A DNA stretch of 64,000 nt from UBA1181 sp045639525 (lineage in GTDB: Bacteria; Bacteroidota; Bacteroidia; Bacteroidales; Paludibacteraceae), in NCBI GenBank assembly GCA_045639525.1, contig JAZUDI010000012.1:1-64000 (forward strand), in the 5' to 3' direction. The translations under genes were made by a program, and so were the position numbers. Of the stretch, positions 51,936 through 61,245 are shown piece by piece. The number at the start of each line of letters is the position of its first letter. Within the stretch, counting starts at the first letter, position 1. The notes under the pieces are model-generated. The model made no database searches. It was not told where the DNA came from and saw nothing but the letters and a program-made list of their open reading frames with translations.

Positions 51936-52697
51936 CTACACAGTTTCCTGAACTTCGTCTATCAACTCATCCAGCCAATTTGCAAGAGCCAAGATGTTGT
52001 TGAAATAGCCACCAAGATCCACGGCTTTATCTACGAAGCTATCTCTTCCGCCAAGAACCCACTTTCGCATTCGTCCTGTCTGATGTACTTCAGCTGTGCG
52101 AAAGTTATCATCTAAACTCGAGATGATCGCAAACAGAGAATCTAACGATTCGGAATCGATCTGATCCTGCATCAATTTCTTAAAGTCAGCCTTTCGACTA
52201 CCTGACGAACCGAACTTCTTGTATCTCTCTGGACAGAACAACAGCACCAGCACTCCCATCAATTTATCATAGAAGGTTCGGAAACGAATTGCCATATCAA
52301 TATTGGAATGAAGCAGGTCCATCTTTTCCTTAAAGAGATTTGGGTCCGTCAAGATGCTAGGAGTTTCCTTGCAATTCATCACCTTATACCCTGAGATTGT
52401 TCTGTGGTAATCGATGAATACAAAAGCAAACGTTATCTTCAAATCGAGAATTGCACTAAACAACCGTCCTCCATTTTCGTTCATCCTCATGCATCTATCA
52501 AACCATCGAGGCAAATCTACCCAATGAAAAGGCAGGTGTGTTTCCTTCTCTACATAGTTCTTAATCAGGTCAGAGAACTTCACGACCTCATCCTTGTTAT
52601 TCAAGGAGAACTCTTGTGCCATGACTGTATCTGCATCAATCCCAAAGAACTTTCTTCTGTCCTCGACATTTGCTGAATTATAGCAAGCTTTATCCAT
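51936..52697 (-). CDS. HEPN-like helical protein, unknown
   Basis: 253 residues, predicted all-helical. Residues 200-205 are RTAEVH, an R-x4-H motif followed by a charged helix (QTGRMRKWV), as in several HEPN-type families. Residues 75-105 hold a hydrophobic helix (LFSAILDLKITFAFVFIDYH), too polar to be a clear membrane span. No partner antitoxin is recognisable. A copy of the 19-bp repeat sits just upstream of the ATG. Likely an accessory or defence gene, but the call rests on one motif. Confidence 0.45.
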   Translation of the reverse strand: MDKACYNSANVEDRRKFFGIDADTVMAQEFSLNNKDEVVKFSDLIKNYVEKETHLPFHWVDLPRWFDRCMRMNENGGRLFSAILDLKITFAFVFIDYHRTISGYKVMNCKETPSILTDPNLFKEKMDLLHSNIDMAIRFRTFYDKLMGVLVLLFCPERYKKFGSSGSRKADFKKLMQDQIDSESLDSLFAIISSLDDNFRTAEVHQTGRMRKWVLGGRDSFVDKAVDLGGYFNNILALANWLDELIDEVQETV

Positions 52698-52701
52698 AAA
52701 T

Positions 52702-52720
52702 CACTTGTGCAGGTGAATAT
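52702..52720. repeat. Copy 2 of the 19-bp repeat
   Basis: CACTTGTGCAGGTGAATAT, 5 bp upstream of ATG 52697. With copy 1 (50230-50248) it brackets the frameshifted AAA ATPase and the HEPN-like gene as a direct repeat. Confidence 0.6.
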
Positions 52721-52735
52721 GTTTTGTCTCAGATT

Positions 52736-52826
52736 AAGCCGGCGAGAGTCGCTTTGCGACACTCGCCGGCTTTTGTCCTCACGCCCCTTGCAGTCTCTGG
52801 CAGATGAGCCAGAGTCTGCAAAGGGC
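52736..52826 (-). terminator. Two adjacent hairpins at the end of the O-antigen operon
   Basis: The first hairpin (52736-52772) has 16 pairs with one A-A mismatch and a TTT loop, and a T-run on the forward side. The second (52783-52826) has a long stem with two mismatches and a 5-nt loop. They lie 16 to 106 bp past the end of the WbuC gene and separate the polysaccharide operon from the HEPN-like gene. Confidence 0.7.
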
Positions 52827-52841
52827 TTCTATCTCTAAGCC

Positions 52842-53221
52842 CTAAGCTTTAATCTCTAAGCTCACCGTCCCATCCTTACCCTCATAGATCACCGATGGTT
52901 CAAACACCTCTATTGTGTGCCAAGTATCAGGAGGAACCACACAGCCGAAGTTGCCGGTGGAAGGATCAAGATGTATGCGCTCTACCTCAGTCTTGCCGTC
53001 TTCTGAGAACAGCACTTCATCCATCTTGCCCACAAGCAGGATGACATTCTCGTTACTCATCGGGAGCTTATGAACTGCCACCTGAGTGCCAGGAACATAG
53101 CATTGAGCATCCTCTGGCTGTTGTCTTCTGAAGAGGTCCATAAGTCAAAGTTCTGTCTCAACCTTGGGTTGCTGCGAGCTTGATCAAATAGGTTGTCTAT
53201 ATGTTGTTTGTCGAGTTTCAT
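52842..53221 (-). pseudogene. Frameshifted WbuC-family cupin
   Basis: The N-terminal frame starts MKLDKQHIDNLF (ATG 53221) and reads SPRLRQN-type NPRLRQNFDL, SEDNSQRMLNAM. It then leaves frame near 53092-53096. The other frame continues PGTQVAVHKLP, NVILLVGKMDEVLF and VPPDTWHTIEVFEPSVIYEGKDG to the stop at 52842. Together they form a standard ~125-residue WbuC cupin, a small protein found at the ends of O-antigen loci with unknown role. One base is missing. Its ATG overlaps the acetyltransferase stop (TAATG). Confidence 0.85.
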
Positions 53222-53829
53222 TATCCTTCTCTTAACGGTTCTAAAGTCTTTATCACCCTTGCCGGATTTCCTACTGCCACACAATTATCAGGAATATCCT
53301 TTACAACCACACTACCAGCTCCAATGGTCACATTGTTGCCGATGGTTATATCACCTATGATGACTACATTAGCGCCAAGGCTGACATTGTTACCAATACG
53401 TGGTCTTCTACCATCTTTTTTTCCAATAGTTGTACAATGAAGAAAAGAGAAGTTATCTCCTATTGATTCTGCATTCAGTACTGTTGCATAACAATGAGCA
53501 GTCTTCATGCCCTTCCCAAACTTAGTAGAGAATGGCAGTATTAAACTATCACACCCAGGACGATACCAACTTATCAACATATCCCACATAGGGCCAATTC
53601 TTCTATAAAAGATACAACGATACCATGGATTATTATGTAAAAGATATAATAAAAGTATCGGCAATGGAAGCTTAATGTTAATTTGATCTTTGTATTTTAT
53701 CAAATCGCTTATAATAAGACACTTACCGTTCCGCCCTACAACAAACACTAATAAATGGGGGAGATAGAGCCAAAAGAAGAGCAATGCACCGAAAAGACGC
53801 AAAATATCTCGGATTATTCTTTTGTTCAT
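53221..53829 (-). CDS. CysE-like serine/sugar O-acetyltransferase
   Basis: About 202 residues from MNKRIIRDIL (ATG 53829, overlapping the glycosyltransferase stop as ATGA). The C-terminal half is a left-handed beta-helix: FLHCTTIGKKDGRRPRIGNN, VSLGANVVIIGDITIGNNV, TIGAGSVVVKDIPDNCV and GNPARVI, with a histidine (AHCY) at the usual acetyl-CoA site. One hydrophobic helix near the N-terminus (LFGALLFFWLYLPHLLVFV) suggests membrane association. In this operon it most likely acetylates a sugar, not serine. Confidence 0.82.
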   Translation of the reverse strand: MNKRIIRDILRLFGALLFFWLYLPHLLVFVVGRNGKCLIISDLIKYKDQINIKLPLPILLLYLLHNNPWYRCIFYRRIGPMWDMLISWYRPGCDSLILPFSTKFGKGMKTAHCYATVLNAESIGDNFSFLHCTTIGKKDGRRPRIGNNVSLGANVVIIGDITIGNNVTIGAGSVVVKDIPDNCVAVGNPARVIKTLEPLREG

Positions 53830-54911
53830 TCTAACAAATCTTTCCAAAATTTCAAATTGAGTTCAAAGGAAAAACATTTTTGCCAATGCTTATTTGCATT
53901 TTCCGAATAGGACTTCCACATATTATAATCACTTAATTTACATACTGCGTTTACCCAATCCCCACAACTTCTTGTCAACACACCACATTCCTTAGATATC
54001 ACTTGCTTATTATAACCTATATCAGACCCTATGCATGGCAAGCCAACGCTTATATACTGCACTAACTTAAAACCACCCTTACCTTTGTTATATTCAATAT
54101 CCAACAATGGCATAATACCTATATGAGAAGTTTTCATTCCTTCAATAGCGGCCTCTCTACTCCATTTAATATTTTCGATAATCAGAGCTTTCGTTTCATA
54201 CTTAACCGGTTTATCGCAAATAATCTTCAATGAAACTTTTCTCCCATTTATTGCAAGTAATTCCGCCGCCTCATCAATATATGGAATAACAGGCATTAAG
54301 TTTTTTATATTAGAAGAGGTCGCTACCCATACAAGTCGAGTCTCATCTTTCAAACATCTTATTCGTTGTTCTAATAGATTTTTATTCTCATACAATTTAT
54401 ACATATCTCCATCCGTTGTTGGTACGATAGACACTTTACCTTTACATCTTTCTGGTACCAATGACTTTAAATATTCATGCGTAACTACTATTTTGTCAGA
54501 GATGTCAGATAAGTATTCAAATGTACGTCGACTCATTTCTTTTCCCACAACAAGATTATCATCAAAATCCCATATTATCCGAGTTCCTTTTTTTGCAATT
54601 CGATCTACTATCCATTTTAAAGGAACTGGCATATACCTGCTCAGCAAACGTTTATGAATAACGATAACATCTTTGGTATAAAACATATCGCCCATTAATG
54701 CAAATAATACATTCATATAGGCACAGAAGAAAATTATTATCTGCATTAATATATTTTGACTAGGAACAGGCATAAACTTCTTCTGAACCCATAACGGATA
54801 CATTAAATGATAAGACACATCTATGTCATCTATTCGATCAAAATACTGGTATATTCGATAATAAGCAGTACTACTTCGATCTCCCTTTACATAAACAGAC
54901 ACTTTCTTCAT
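53826..54911 (-). CDS. Glycosyltransferase, GT-B fold
   Basis: 361 residues. MKKVSVYVKGDRSSTAYYRIYQYF at the start, IIWDFDDNLVVGKEMS near residue 115, VWVATSSNIKNLMPV near 195, and MPLLDIEYNKGKGGFKLVQYISVGLPCI near 270, the last being the nucleotide-sugar site of GT4/GT1-like enzymes. Donor unknown. The gene overlaps its neighbours by 4 nt on both sides, so it is translated as part of the O-antigen operon. Confidence 0.8.
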   Translation of the reverse strand: MKKVSVYVKGDRSSTAYYRIYQYFDRIDDIDVSYHLMYPLWVQKKFMPVPSQNILMQIIIFFCAYMNVLFALMGDMFYTKDVIVIHKRLLSRYMPVPLKWIVDRIAKKGTRIIWDFDDNLVVGKEMSRRTFEYLSDISDKIVVTHEYLKSLVPERCKGKVSIVPTTDGDMYKLYENKNLLEQRIRCLKDETRLVWVATSSNIKNLMPVIPYIDEAAELLAINGRKVSLKIICDKPVKYETKALIIENIKWSREAAIEGMKTSHIGIMPLLDIEYNKGKGGFKLVQYISVGLPCIGSDIGYNKQVISKECGVLTRSCGDWVNAVCKLSDYNMWKSYSENANKHWQKCFSFELNLKFWKDLLE

Positions 54912-55747
54912 ACATTCTTGTTTTTAAATAATCCTGCCCATATACCTTTCCACATATTACAAATGATTTTACATTTATTTTCAGAAATAGAAGGGATTAT
55001 AATTAGCTCAGACACTCGCCTTATTGAGACGTTTCTTTTCCACACCTTAGGCACGTAGTCAAGTCTGATCAGCCATAGCCAATTGCGATACTGATAATAA
55101 TAACGGAAAGGTGAAGAGATTATATATGACACACCCAAAATAGTTTTGTTTTTTTGACCAACCTTATGAGGAAGTTTGACAGACTCTGTCCGTGCGCAAG
55201 TATAACCTTTGCTGACTGCTCTCCAACACCACTCGAAGTCAACTGCATCAATGAATAATTCATCATCCATTAAGCCAACAACTTTCAAGGTTTCGGTCTC
55301 TACGATTGTTCCAGAACTAATCAAGGCATTTGTTATTACAAATCCTGACTTATTGGTAGATCCACCACTCTTATAACCTTCTCCTGTTTCTTTATTAATC
55401 ACTGTTGGACCCAATATTGCTAAATTAGGAACTAATGTCTTCACTCGTTTATACTCTTCTAACATACTCATGCAGTAAGACGCATCAACTTCACTATCTT
55501 GATCGAAAAACAACACGAAGTCAGCTCCTGCTTCCATGGAAATATTTATTCCTACATTCTGAGCAAAAGCAATACCTTTATTTTTTTTCAAATGAATATA
55601 TGTACAATTATCAAGAGAATACGACCAATTACACTCAATAGAATTATCAACAAATATAAAAGTACAATTATTACATTTTTCTGCTACATTCGTCCACCTA
55701 CGAACAACGTTGTCTGAAGGATTATATAACACTATAACACAATACAT
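54908..55747 (-). CDS. GT2 glycosyltransferase (rhamnosyltransferase-like)
   Basis: 279 residues, GT-A fold. MYCVIVLYNPSDNVVRRW, FIFVDNSIE, the donor/metal motif FFDQDSEVD near residue 97, and DAVDFEWCWRAVSKGYTC near 185 match the rhamnosyltransferase-like GT2 group that uses dTDP-L-rhamnose. This fits the rfbB and rfbC genes in the same operon. The last ~60 residues form a hydrophobic/basic region (PFRYYYQYRNWLWLIR), typical of the group. The ATG at 55747 follows the polymerase stop (55794) by 46 bp. Confidence 0.83.
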   Translation of the reverse strand: MYCVIVLYNPSDNVVRRWTNVAEKCNNCTFIFVDNSIECNWSYSLDNCTYIHLKKNKGIAFAQNVGINISMEAGADFVLFFDQDSEVDASYCMSMLEEYKRVKTLVPNLAILGPTVINKETGEGYKSGGSTNKSGFVITNALISSGTIVETETLKVVGLMDDELFIDAVDFEWCWRAVSKGYTCARTESVKLPHKVGQKNKTILGVSYIISSPFRYYYQYRNWLWLIRLDYVPKVWKRNVSIRRVSELIIIPSISENKCKIICNMWKGIWAGLFKNKNV

Positions 55748-55793
55748 TTATTTTCTAATCTTGATTTCTAATAATGAAAGGGATCGTCTCTTA

Positions 55794-56996
55794 TTAGACA
55801 AAATTAACTTTACTTTTCTTTATAAAAATATTTGTTTTTAACATGACAAGTAAGACAATAAGAATTTGTATCCATGTTGATATCAGTGCAAAATATTGAT
55901 CCTGAAAAAATTGCATCACTAACGAATAAGTTAACATAGATAATAGGAACAAACCTACTGCTGAATCCTTTGTTTTATACGCAAAACCATGAAAACAAGA
56001 GACAACAAATTGCATAAAAACGGCAAAAATAATTCCAAAATCTCTAAGATAGAAATCATAAAACGTAAAAACGTTTGTGTTTATGCCGTATGCTGTTTCA
56101 AATTCATTTACTAATCGTGGTGCTAAATTCGTCTCAAACAATTTATCAGATACAGCTAAAAAGAATCGAGAAACATTTTCACCCATACTAGTGAATGCAT
56201 GAGCATCTATTGCATTATCAAATGCCAAAATAGAACCAGATAGATATGAAGCTAACTCTCTAGTTAAAACGTCCACAAAATTATCACTAGCATATCGCCA
56301 CCAATATTTATTTAATGATATATAAGTATAATACGCTAAAAATAATATTAATCCTATTACAAGATATTTTACTTGTTTTTTTAACGGGACATTATTGGAC
56401 ATGAGAAAAACAACTACGATTGGCAGAAAGTAAAATAGCATACCATTACGTGTCGCATTCATTATAGCAGTAATAAACCCCATAGCACATAGGATAATTA
56501 CATACTTCTTTATCTGCCTTTTATAAGGTTCATTCTCTGGCCGATAATATAAGATAAGATAAAGAATAGATAAATATTGTATTATTTTTGCAAAATAACC
56601 TCCTATAGTTTCAACTTCACCACCTTCTCCTCTTAAGGCTTCGTACATAACATTCTGTACCATGCTTGCATATAAAGAACGAAGAGACACCGCAAATACA
56701 GGAACTAACACCAACACTAAAAATTTCAGTGTCTGCGGTCTTATCTCATACACTGAACAATCTTCGTAGTTACCCGAAGAAGAGGCAGCAAATCCAAATT
56801 GAAACGCCATAGCTCCTGCAATAAAGGTTATTCCTGTTTTGATCTTCAAGTCAAAGTCAGGTACTAATAAATATGTTCCCATGATGGAAAAAATCCACAT
56901 TATATTCATCACCACCGCTGGGCAGATGATATCTCGATACTTTCGATATTGAAGCATCGTAATAAATATCAAAAATATTAAGACTATAGTTCTCAT
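55794..56996 (-). CDS. Wzy-type O-antigen/oligosaccharide repeat polymerase
   Basis: 400 residues with about ten to eleven membrane helices and one large extracellular loop (near residues 230-310, with a Thr/Asn-rich segment RLVNEFETAYGINTNVF). The overall pattern is that of the EpsG/oligosaccharide-repeat-unit polymerase group. It would join lipid-linked repeat units in the periplasm. It sits between the flippase gene and the glycosyltransferases in the same operon, where wzy genes usually lie. Sequence conservation in Wzy is low, so topology and place carry the call. Confidence 0.78.
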   Translation of the reverse strand: MRTIVLIFLIFITMLQYRKYRDIICPAVVMNIMWIFSIMGTYLLVPDFDLKIKTGITFIAGAMAFQFGFAASSSGNYEDCSVYEIRPQTLKFLVLVLVPVFAVSLRSLYASMVQNVMYEALRGEGGEVETIGGYFAKIIQYLSILYLILYYRPENEPYKRQIKKYVIILCAMGFITAIMNATRNGMLFYFLPIVVVFLMSNNVPLKKQVKYLVIGLILFLAYYTYISLNKYWWRYASDNFVDVLTRELASYLSGSILAFDNAIDAHAFTSMGENVSRFFLAVSDKLFETNLAPRLVNEFETAYGINTNVFTFYDFYLRDFGIIFAVFMQFVVSCFHGFAYKTKDSAVGLFLLSMLTYSLVMQFFQDQYFALISTWIQILIVLLVMLKTNIFIKKSKVNFV

Positions 56997-57002
56997 ATCA
57001 TT

Positions 57003-58343
57003 CTACTTATTCCAAATTCCATTCGCTTTTCCTTCTAAAAGAAGGTTAACCTGATATCGATTAAGAATAGCTCCCAAAGAATTAATGAAACACATACCCA
57101 TCACAACACCATAAATTCCCCACAGCTTTCCTAATGAAAAAACAACAGGTACAAATATAACAGCAACAGTAACAGTTGTGACTGTTTGAACTTTCAATTT
57201 TCCAAGTCCATTTAAGAAATAAGAATACGCCGTACTTGATATAATAATGATCGTATAGATTCCCATTAGAAAAGATAACAAAAATGGTATCTCCACCGTA
57301 GAACCTATCCATATTTTATAAATATATGGAGATATCAAAAACATGATAACAATCATTACTGAGAGAGAGAGAATAATAAAATCAGTTTTTTTTAGACTTC
57401 TTCTAATCCACTCGATTTCTCCCTTTGCGTTCGCATCCGTAACTGCGCTCCACATTGGAGACATAACGATGGCCATCGTCATATTCGCAATGCTAAAATA
57501 ACGATGTGATATATTGTACGAAGTTACACTTTCTGGACCAAACAAATTTGAAAGAATAACATTTGACATAGCAAAAAGAACAACCCCCGAAATCTGTAAG
57601 ACAAAAAAGAGGATGCCAACGTTAAAAAGAGAATACAGATAATTTTTATTAAATAATTCGAATGACGGTTTTAAATATTTATACACCCAGTAAAATGTAA
57701 TCGGATAAGCAACTATATATACAATAACAGGGGATAAAGAAAAAGCAAACGCCACTTTGAGCAAACTACCGTCTGTTATCATTGTCAATATCCATATAGA
57801 TAAAAGCGAAAGCACATGCCCGCATGTGACTAGGAAGTTATTTACAGCAGGCATCTGCATGGCTAAATATACATTTCCCACAAATTTCACCATAAAATTC
57901 ACACAGAAAAGTGCAAATGAGACATAGACGACTTTGGGAAGATTCGGTACAGTTGAGATATCCGCATTTAAAATAGAATACCAATTGCAATTAAGTAATA
58001 TTACACTTCCTACCACAAAAATCACTAACATCAGAATGGCTATCATGCCAAACGCAGTTGACACCAATGACCTTGCTCTTAAAATATCCTTTTTTGCGAC
58101 TGCTTCTGCTAATTGATTCCGAAGTCCATTCCCAAGACCAATATCAAATGAATTGATCCATACAAGTATTGAATTTAGCGTCAACCAGATTCCATACTCA
58201 TAAGGATTTAAAAACCCAAGAGTCACCGGAACTAGAAGAAATTGAACCAAAGCATCTATCCCCTTTATTCCCAAAGAATAGAATACATTTATATTTGCAT
58301 TTCTAGTCCGTTTGTCTGCTCCTAATATACGTCCGAGATTCAT
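57003..58343 (-). CDS. Wzx-type O-antigen flippase
   Basis: 446 residues with 12 membrane helices; the start NVFYSLGIKGIDALVQFLLVPV and the conserved GLGNGLRNQLAEAVAKKD loop are typical of Wzx/RfbX proteins. It moves undecaprenyl-linked units to the periplasm for the polymerase encoded 6 bp downstream. It is distinct from the flippase at 29838-31364, so the window carries two complete polysaccharide export sets. AT-rich (clearly higher AT than rfbB/galE), as is usual for transferred O-antigen genes. Confidence 0.87.
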   Translation of the reverse strand: MNLGRILGADKRTRNANINVFYSLGIKGIDALVQFLLVPVTLGFLNPYEYGIWLTLNSILVWINSFDIGLGNGLRNQLAEAVAKKDILRARSLVSTAFGMIAILMLVIFVVGSVILLNCNWYSILNADISTVPNLPKVVYVSFALFCVNFMVKFVGNVYLAMQMPAVNNFLVTCGHVLSLLSIWILTMITDGSLLKVAFAFSLSPVIVYIVAYPITFYWVYKYLKPSFELFNKNYLYSLFNVGILFFVLQISGVVLFAMSNVILSNLFGPESVTSYNISHRYFSIANMTMAIVMSPMWSAVTDANAKGEIEWIRRSLKKTDFIILSLSVMIVIMFLISPYIYKIWIGSTVEIPFLLSFLMGIYTIIIISSTAYSYFLNGLGKLKVQTVTTVTVAVIFVPVVFSLGKLWGIYGVVMGMCFINSLGAILNRYQVNLLLEGKANGIWNK

Positions 58344-58396
58344 AATAAAATCTATGAGGTCTAAACCAATTGATATATTATCAACGATTAACTTTT

Positions 58397-59530
58397 CTAC
58401 CCCTCATTATACATATTTTTATAATACTCCTGATATTCTCCAGATGTGATATTGTCCACCCACTCCTCATTCTCTAAATACCACTTCACCGTCTTCTCAA
58501 TACCCTCTTCAAACTGCAATGAAGGTTCCCAACCAAGCTCCTTTTGTAGTTTGGTAGAATCAATCGCATAGCGAACATCGTGACCTAAACGGTCTGTCAC
58601 ATAGGTTATTAAATCCAAATCCGCCCCTTCAGAGCGTTCTAAGAGACGATCTACGGTCTTGATGATAGTATGGATGATATCAATATTCTTCCACTCATTG
58701 AAACCTCCAATGTTGTAGGTCTCCGCCACCTTGCCATTGTGGAAGATGGTATCAATAGCGCGTGCATGATCCACCACGTAGAGCCAATCACGCACATTCT
58801 CTCCCTTGCCATAGACAGGCAATGGCTTACGATGTCGTATATTATTGATAAACAAAGGTATTAGTTTCTCAGAAAATTGATAAGGGCCATAATTGTTAGA
58901 GCAATTGGTCACGATGGTTGGCATACCATAAGTATCATGAAAAGCACGAACAAAGTGGTCAGATCCCGCCTTAGAAGCTGAATATGGACTATGAGGATTG
59001 TATTTCGTAGTCTCATAGAAGAAATCCTTTCCATAGGCTAAATGATGCTCTGAGCTAGAAGCCGTGGTAGTAAAAGGAGGCTCTATTCCTTCTGGATTAG
59101 TCATTTCCAGCGCACCATACACTTCATCTGTAGAGATATGATAGAAACGTTTCCCTTCGTACTTTTCAGGAAGAGACTCCCAATAGAGCTTAGCAGCCTG
59201 AAGAAGAGAGAGTGTACCCATCACATTGGTACGAGCGAATGTGAAAGGATCTTTGATCGAGCGATCGACATGGCTTTCTGCCGCCAAATGGATAATGCCA
59301 TCGATTTTCTCCTCTTGCATCAGTTTGTAGAAAGCATCGAAATCGCAGATATCCATCTTGACGAACTTATAGTTAGGCATCTTCTCTATATCCTTCAGAT
59401 TGGCAAGATTACCTGCGTATGTAAGTTTATCAAGATTAATGATATTGTATTCAGGATACTTGTTCACAAAGATGCGAACAACATGGCTGCCAATAAAGCC
59501 AGCACCGCCTGTAATTACGATATTTTTCAT
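58397..59530 (-). CDS. rfbB: dTDP-glucose 4,6-dehydratase RfbB
   Basis: 377 residues from MKNIVITGGAGFIGSHV (ATG 59530, next base but one after the rfbC stop). Rossmann GGAGFIGS motif, AAESHVDRSI, STDEVYGAL (Asp/Glu catalytic pair) and the YxxxK of SPYSASKAGSDHFV. It makes dTDP-4-keto-6-deoxyglucose for rhamnose and related sugars. rfbC precedes it, but rfbA and rfbD are not in the window; they may be elsewhere or to the right. Confidence 0.94.
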   Translation of the reverse strand: MKNIVITGGAGFIGSHVVRIFVNKYPEYNIINLDKLTYAGNLANLKDIEKMPNYKFVKMDICDFDAFYKLMQEEKIDGIIHLAAESHVDRSIKDPFTFARTNVMGTLSLLQAAKLYWESLPEKYEGKRFYHISTDEVYGALEMTNPEGIEPPFTTTASSSEHHLAYGKDFFYETTKYNPHSPYSASKAGSDHFVRAFHDTYGMPTIVTNCSNNYGPYQFSEKLIPLFINNIRHRKPLPVYGKGENVRDWLYVVDHARAIDTIFHNGKVAETYNIGGFNEWKNIDIIHTIIKTVDRLLERSEGADLDLITYVTDRLGHDVRYAIDSTKLQKELGWEPSLQFEEGIEKTVKWYLENEEWVDNITSGEYQEYYKNMYNEG

Positions 59531-59531
59531 T

Positions 59532-60113
59532 TTAGTCAAATTCCGGATAGAGATTATCAATATAGTTAAATGGAGAATCAAATTCCTTTAGAAGAGCGTG
59601 CTTAGTGTCCTTCTCGCTGAGAAGTGCGTTCTCTGTTGGTATCTTCCAATCAATTCCGAGTGAGTCATCCTTGATACTGATGCCGCCATCTGCCTGGGGC
59701 GCATAGAAGTTGTCGCACTTGTACTGGAAGACTGCGGTCTCGGAGAGTACTGCAAAACCATGCGCAAAGCCTCTTGGCACAAAGAACTGACGGTGGTTAT
59801 CCTCTGTCAATTCAACAGCCACATGCTGTCCATAGGTAGGAGAACCCTTGCGGATATCAACCGCCACATCCAACACCGCACCCTTCACGCAACGAACCAG
59901 CTTACTTTGTGTGAAAGGAGGACACTGAAAATGTAGACCTCTCATCACGCCGTATGAAGACATGGATTGATTGTCTTGAACAAAATTCACCTTACGAACT
60001 TTCTCTTCAAACTCACGCTGAGAAAAGGATTCGTAGAAATATCCTCGTGCATCCTTGAAAATCTTAGGCTCTATAATGACTACGCCTTCGATAGCTGTTT
60101 TAATTACATCCAT
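59532..60113 (-). CDS. rfbC: dTDP-4-dehydrorhamnose 3,5-epimerase RfbC
   Basis: 193 residues, cupin fold. KIFKDARGYFYESFSQ, MRGLHFQCPPFTQSKLVRC with the catalytic His, PRGFAHGFAVLSE and YKCDNFYAP with the conserved Tyr/Asp match RmlC. It epimerises C3 and C5 of dTDP-4-keto-6-deoxyglucose, the step after RfbB. It is 6 bp downstream of the epimerase gene and 1 bp upstream of rfbB. Confidence 0.94.
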   Translation of the reverse strand: MDVIKTAIEGVVIIEPKIFKDARGYFYESFSQREFEEKVRKVNFVQDNQSMSSYGVMRGLHFQCPPFTQSKLVRCVKGAVLDVAVDIRKGSPTYGQHVAVELTEDNHRQFFVPRGFAHGFAVLSETAVFQYKCDNFYAPQADGGISIKDDSLGIDWKIPTENALLSEKDTKHALLKEFDSPFNYIDNLYPEFD

Positions 60114-60119
60114 AACAAA

Positions 60120-61178
60120 TTAACATTTGTAGTATCTTTTATACCATTGAGCAAAAGATTTCAATCCATCCCTCAATTCCGTCTTCGGCTTAAACCCAAA
60201 ATCCTCCTCCAACGCACTCGTATCCGCAAAAGTCACAGGCACATCCCCTGCCTGCATAGGAACCAACTCTTTGTGCGCCTCAAAATCGTAGTCCGCAGGC
60301 AACACCTTCGCTGCGATCAACTCTTCTTGTAAAATGGTTACAAAGTCCAGCAGATTCTCTGGGTTACTATTACCAATATTGTAAAGCTTATAAGGAGGTA
60401 TTGGCAGTCCATCCTCTCCTGTCTGTTTTTCAGGAGCATGTTGCATCACACGAACCACTCCCTCCACGATATCATCAACGTAGGTGAAATCACGCTTGCA
60501 GTTACCATAGTTGAAGATCTGAATGGTCTTGCCCTCCCGAAGCTTGTTGGTAAAGCCGAAGTAGGCCATATCAGGACGACCCGCAGGGCCATAGACCGTA
60601 AAGAAACGAAGGCCCGTGGAAGGAATATTATAAAGTTTGCTATAGGCGTGAGCCATCAACTCGTTGCTCTTCTTAGTAGCTGCGTAGAGAGATACTGGAT
60701 TATCCACCTTATCCTCCGTAGAATAAGGCACCTTCTTATTGCTTCCGTAAACACTTGAAGAACTTGCATATACAAGATGCTCCACACCATGGTGACGGCA
60801 AGCCTCCAAGATATTGTAAAAACCGATAATGTTGGATTCAATGTAGGCATCCGGGTTGGTGATACTGTAGCGCACACCAGCTTGGGCAGCCAAGTTCACC
60901 ACAACGGTAAAATGATACTCGGTAAAGAGTTTTTCGATGGAATCCTTATTGGCGATGGAATCCTTCACAAACACCCAATCACGATTGAGCGCATCGATCT
61001 CTTTCAATCGTTCATACTTCAGATTCACATCGTAATAGTCTGTAACACTATCTATTCCGACGACTTTGACATTCTTAAAATCCTTGAACAGACGCTTCAC
61101 AAGATTACTTCCAATGAATCCCGCAGCTCCCGTCACAAGAACCGTTTTACCTTCTAACGAAACATTATACTGAACCAT
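60120..61178 (-). CDS. NAD-dependent sugar epimerase, UDP-glucuronate 4-epimerase type
   Basis: 352 residues, extended SDR fold. TVLVTGAAGFIGSNLVKRL, VVNLAAQAGVRYSITNP, YASSSSVYGSNKK and the YxxxK of SLYAATKKSNELMAHAYS fit UDP-GlcA/GlcNAcA 4-epimerases (LpsL, WbpP-like). FRFFTVYGP-type FFTVYGPAGRPDMAYFGF supports this against GalE. It supplies GalA or similar sugars for the repeat unit. No UDP-glucose 6-dehydrogenase gene is in the window. Confidence 0.87.
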   Translation of the reverse strand: MVQYNVSLEGKTVLVTGAAGFIGSNLVKRLFKDFKNVKVVGIDSVTDYYDVNLKYERLKEIDALNRDWVFVKDSIANKDSIEKLFTEYHFTVVVNLAAQAGVRYSITNPDAYIESNIIGFYNILEACRHHGVEHLVYASSSSVYGSNKKVPYSTEDKVDNPVSLYAATKKSNELMAHAYSKLYNIPSTGLRFFTVYGPAGRPDMAYFGFTNKLREGKTIQIFNYGNCKRDFTYVDDIVEGVVRVMQHAPEKQTGEDGLPIPPYKLYNIGNSNPENLLDFVTILQEELIAAKVLPADYDFEAHKELVPMQAGDVPVTFADTSALEEDFGFKPKTELRDGLKSFAQWYKRYYKC

Positions 61179-61245
61179 AAATTCAAAAATTCAATCGTTT
61201 ACCAATATACCGAAGCTCTCCAGTTATTCCCAAGAGTTCCTATTC

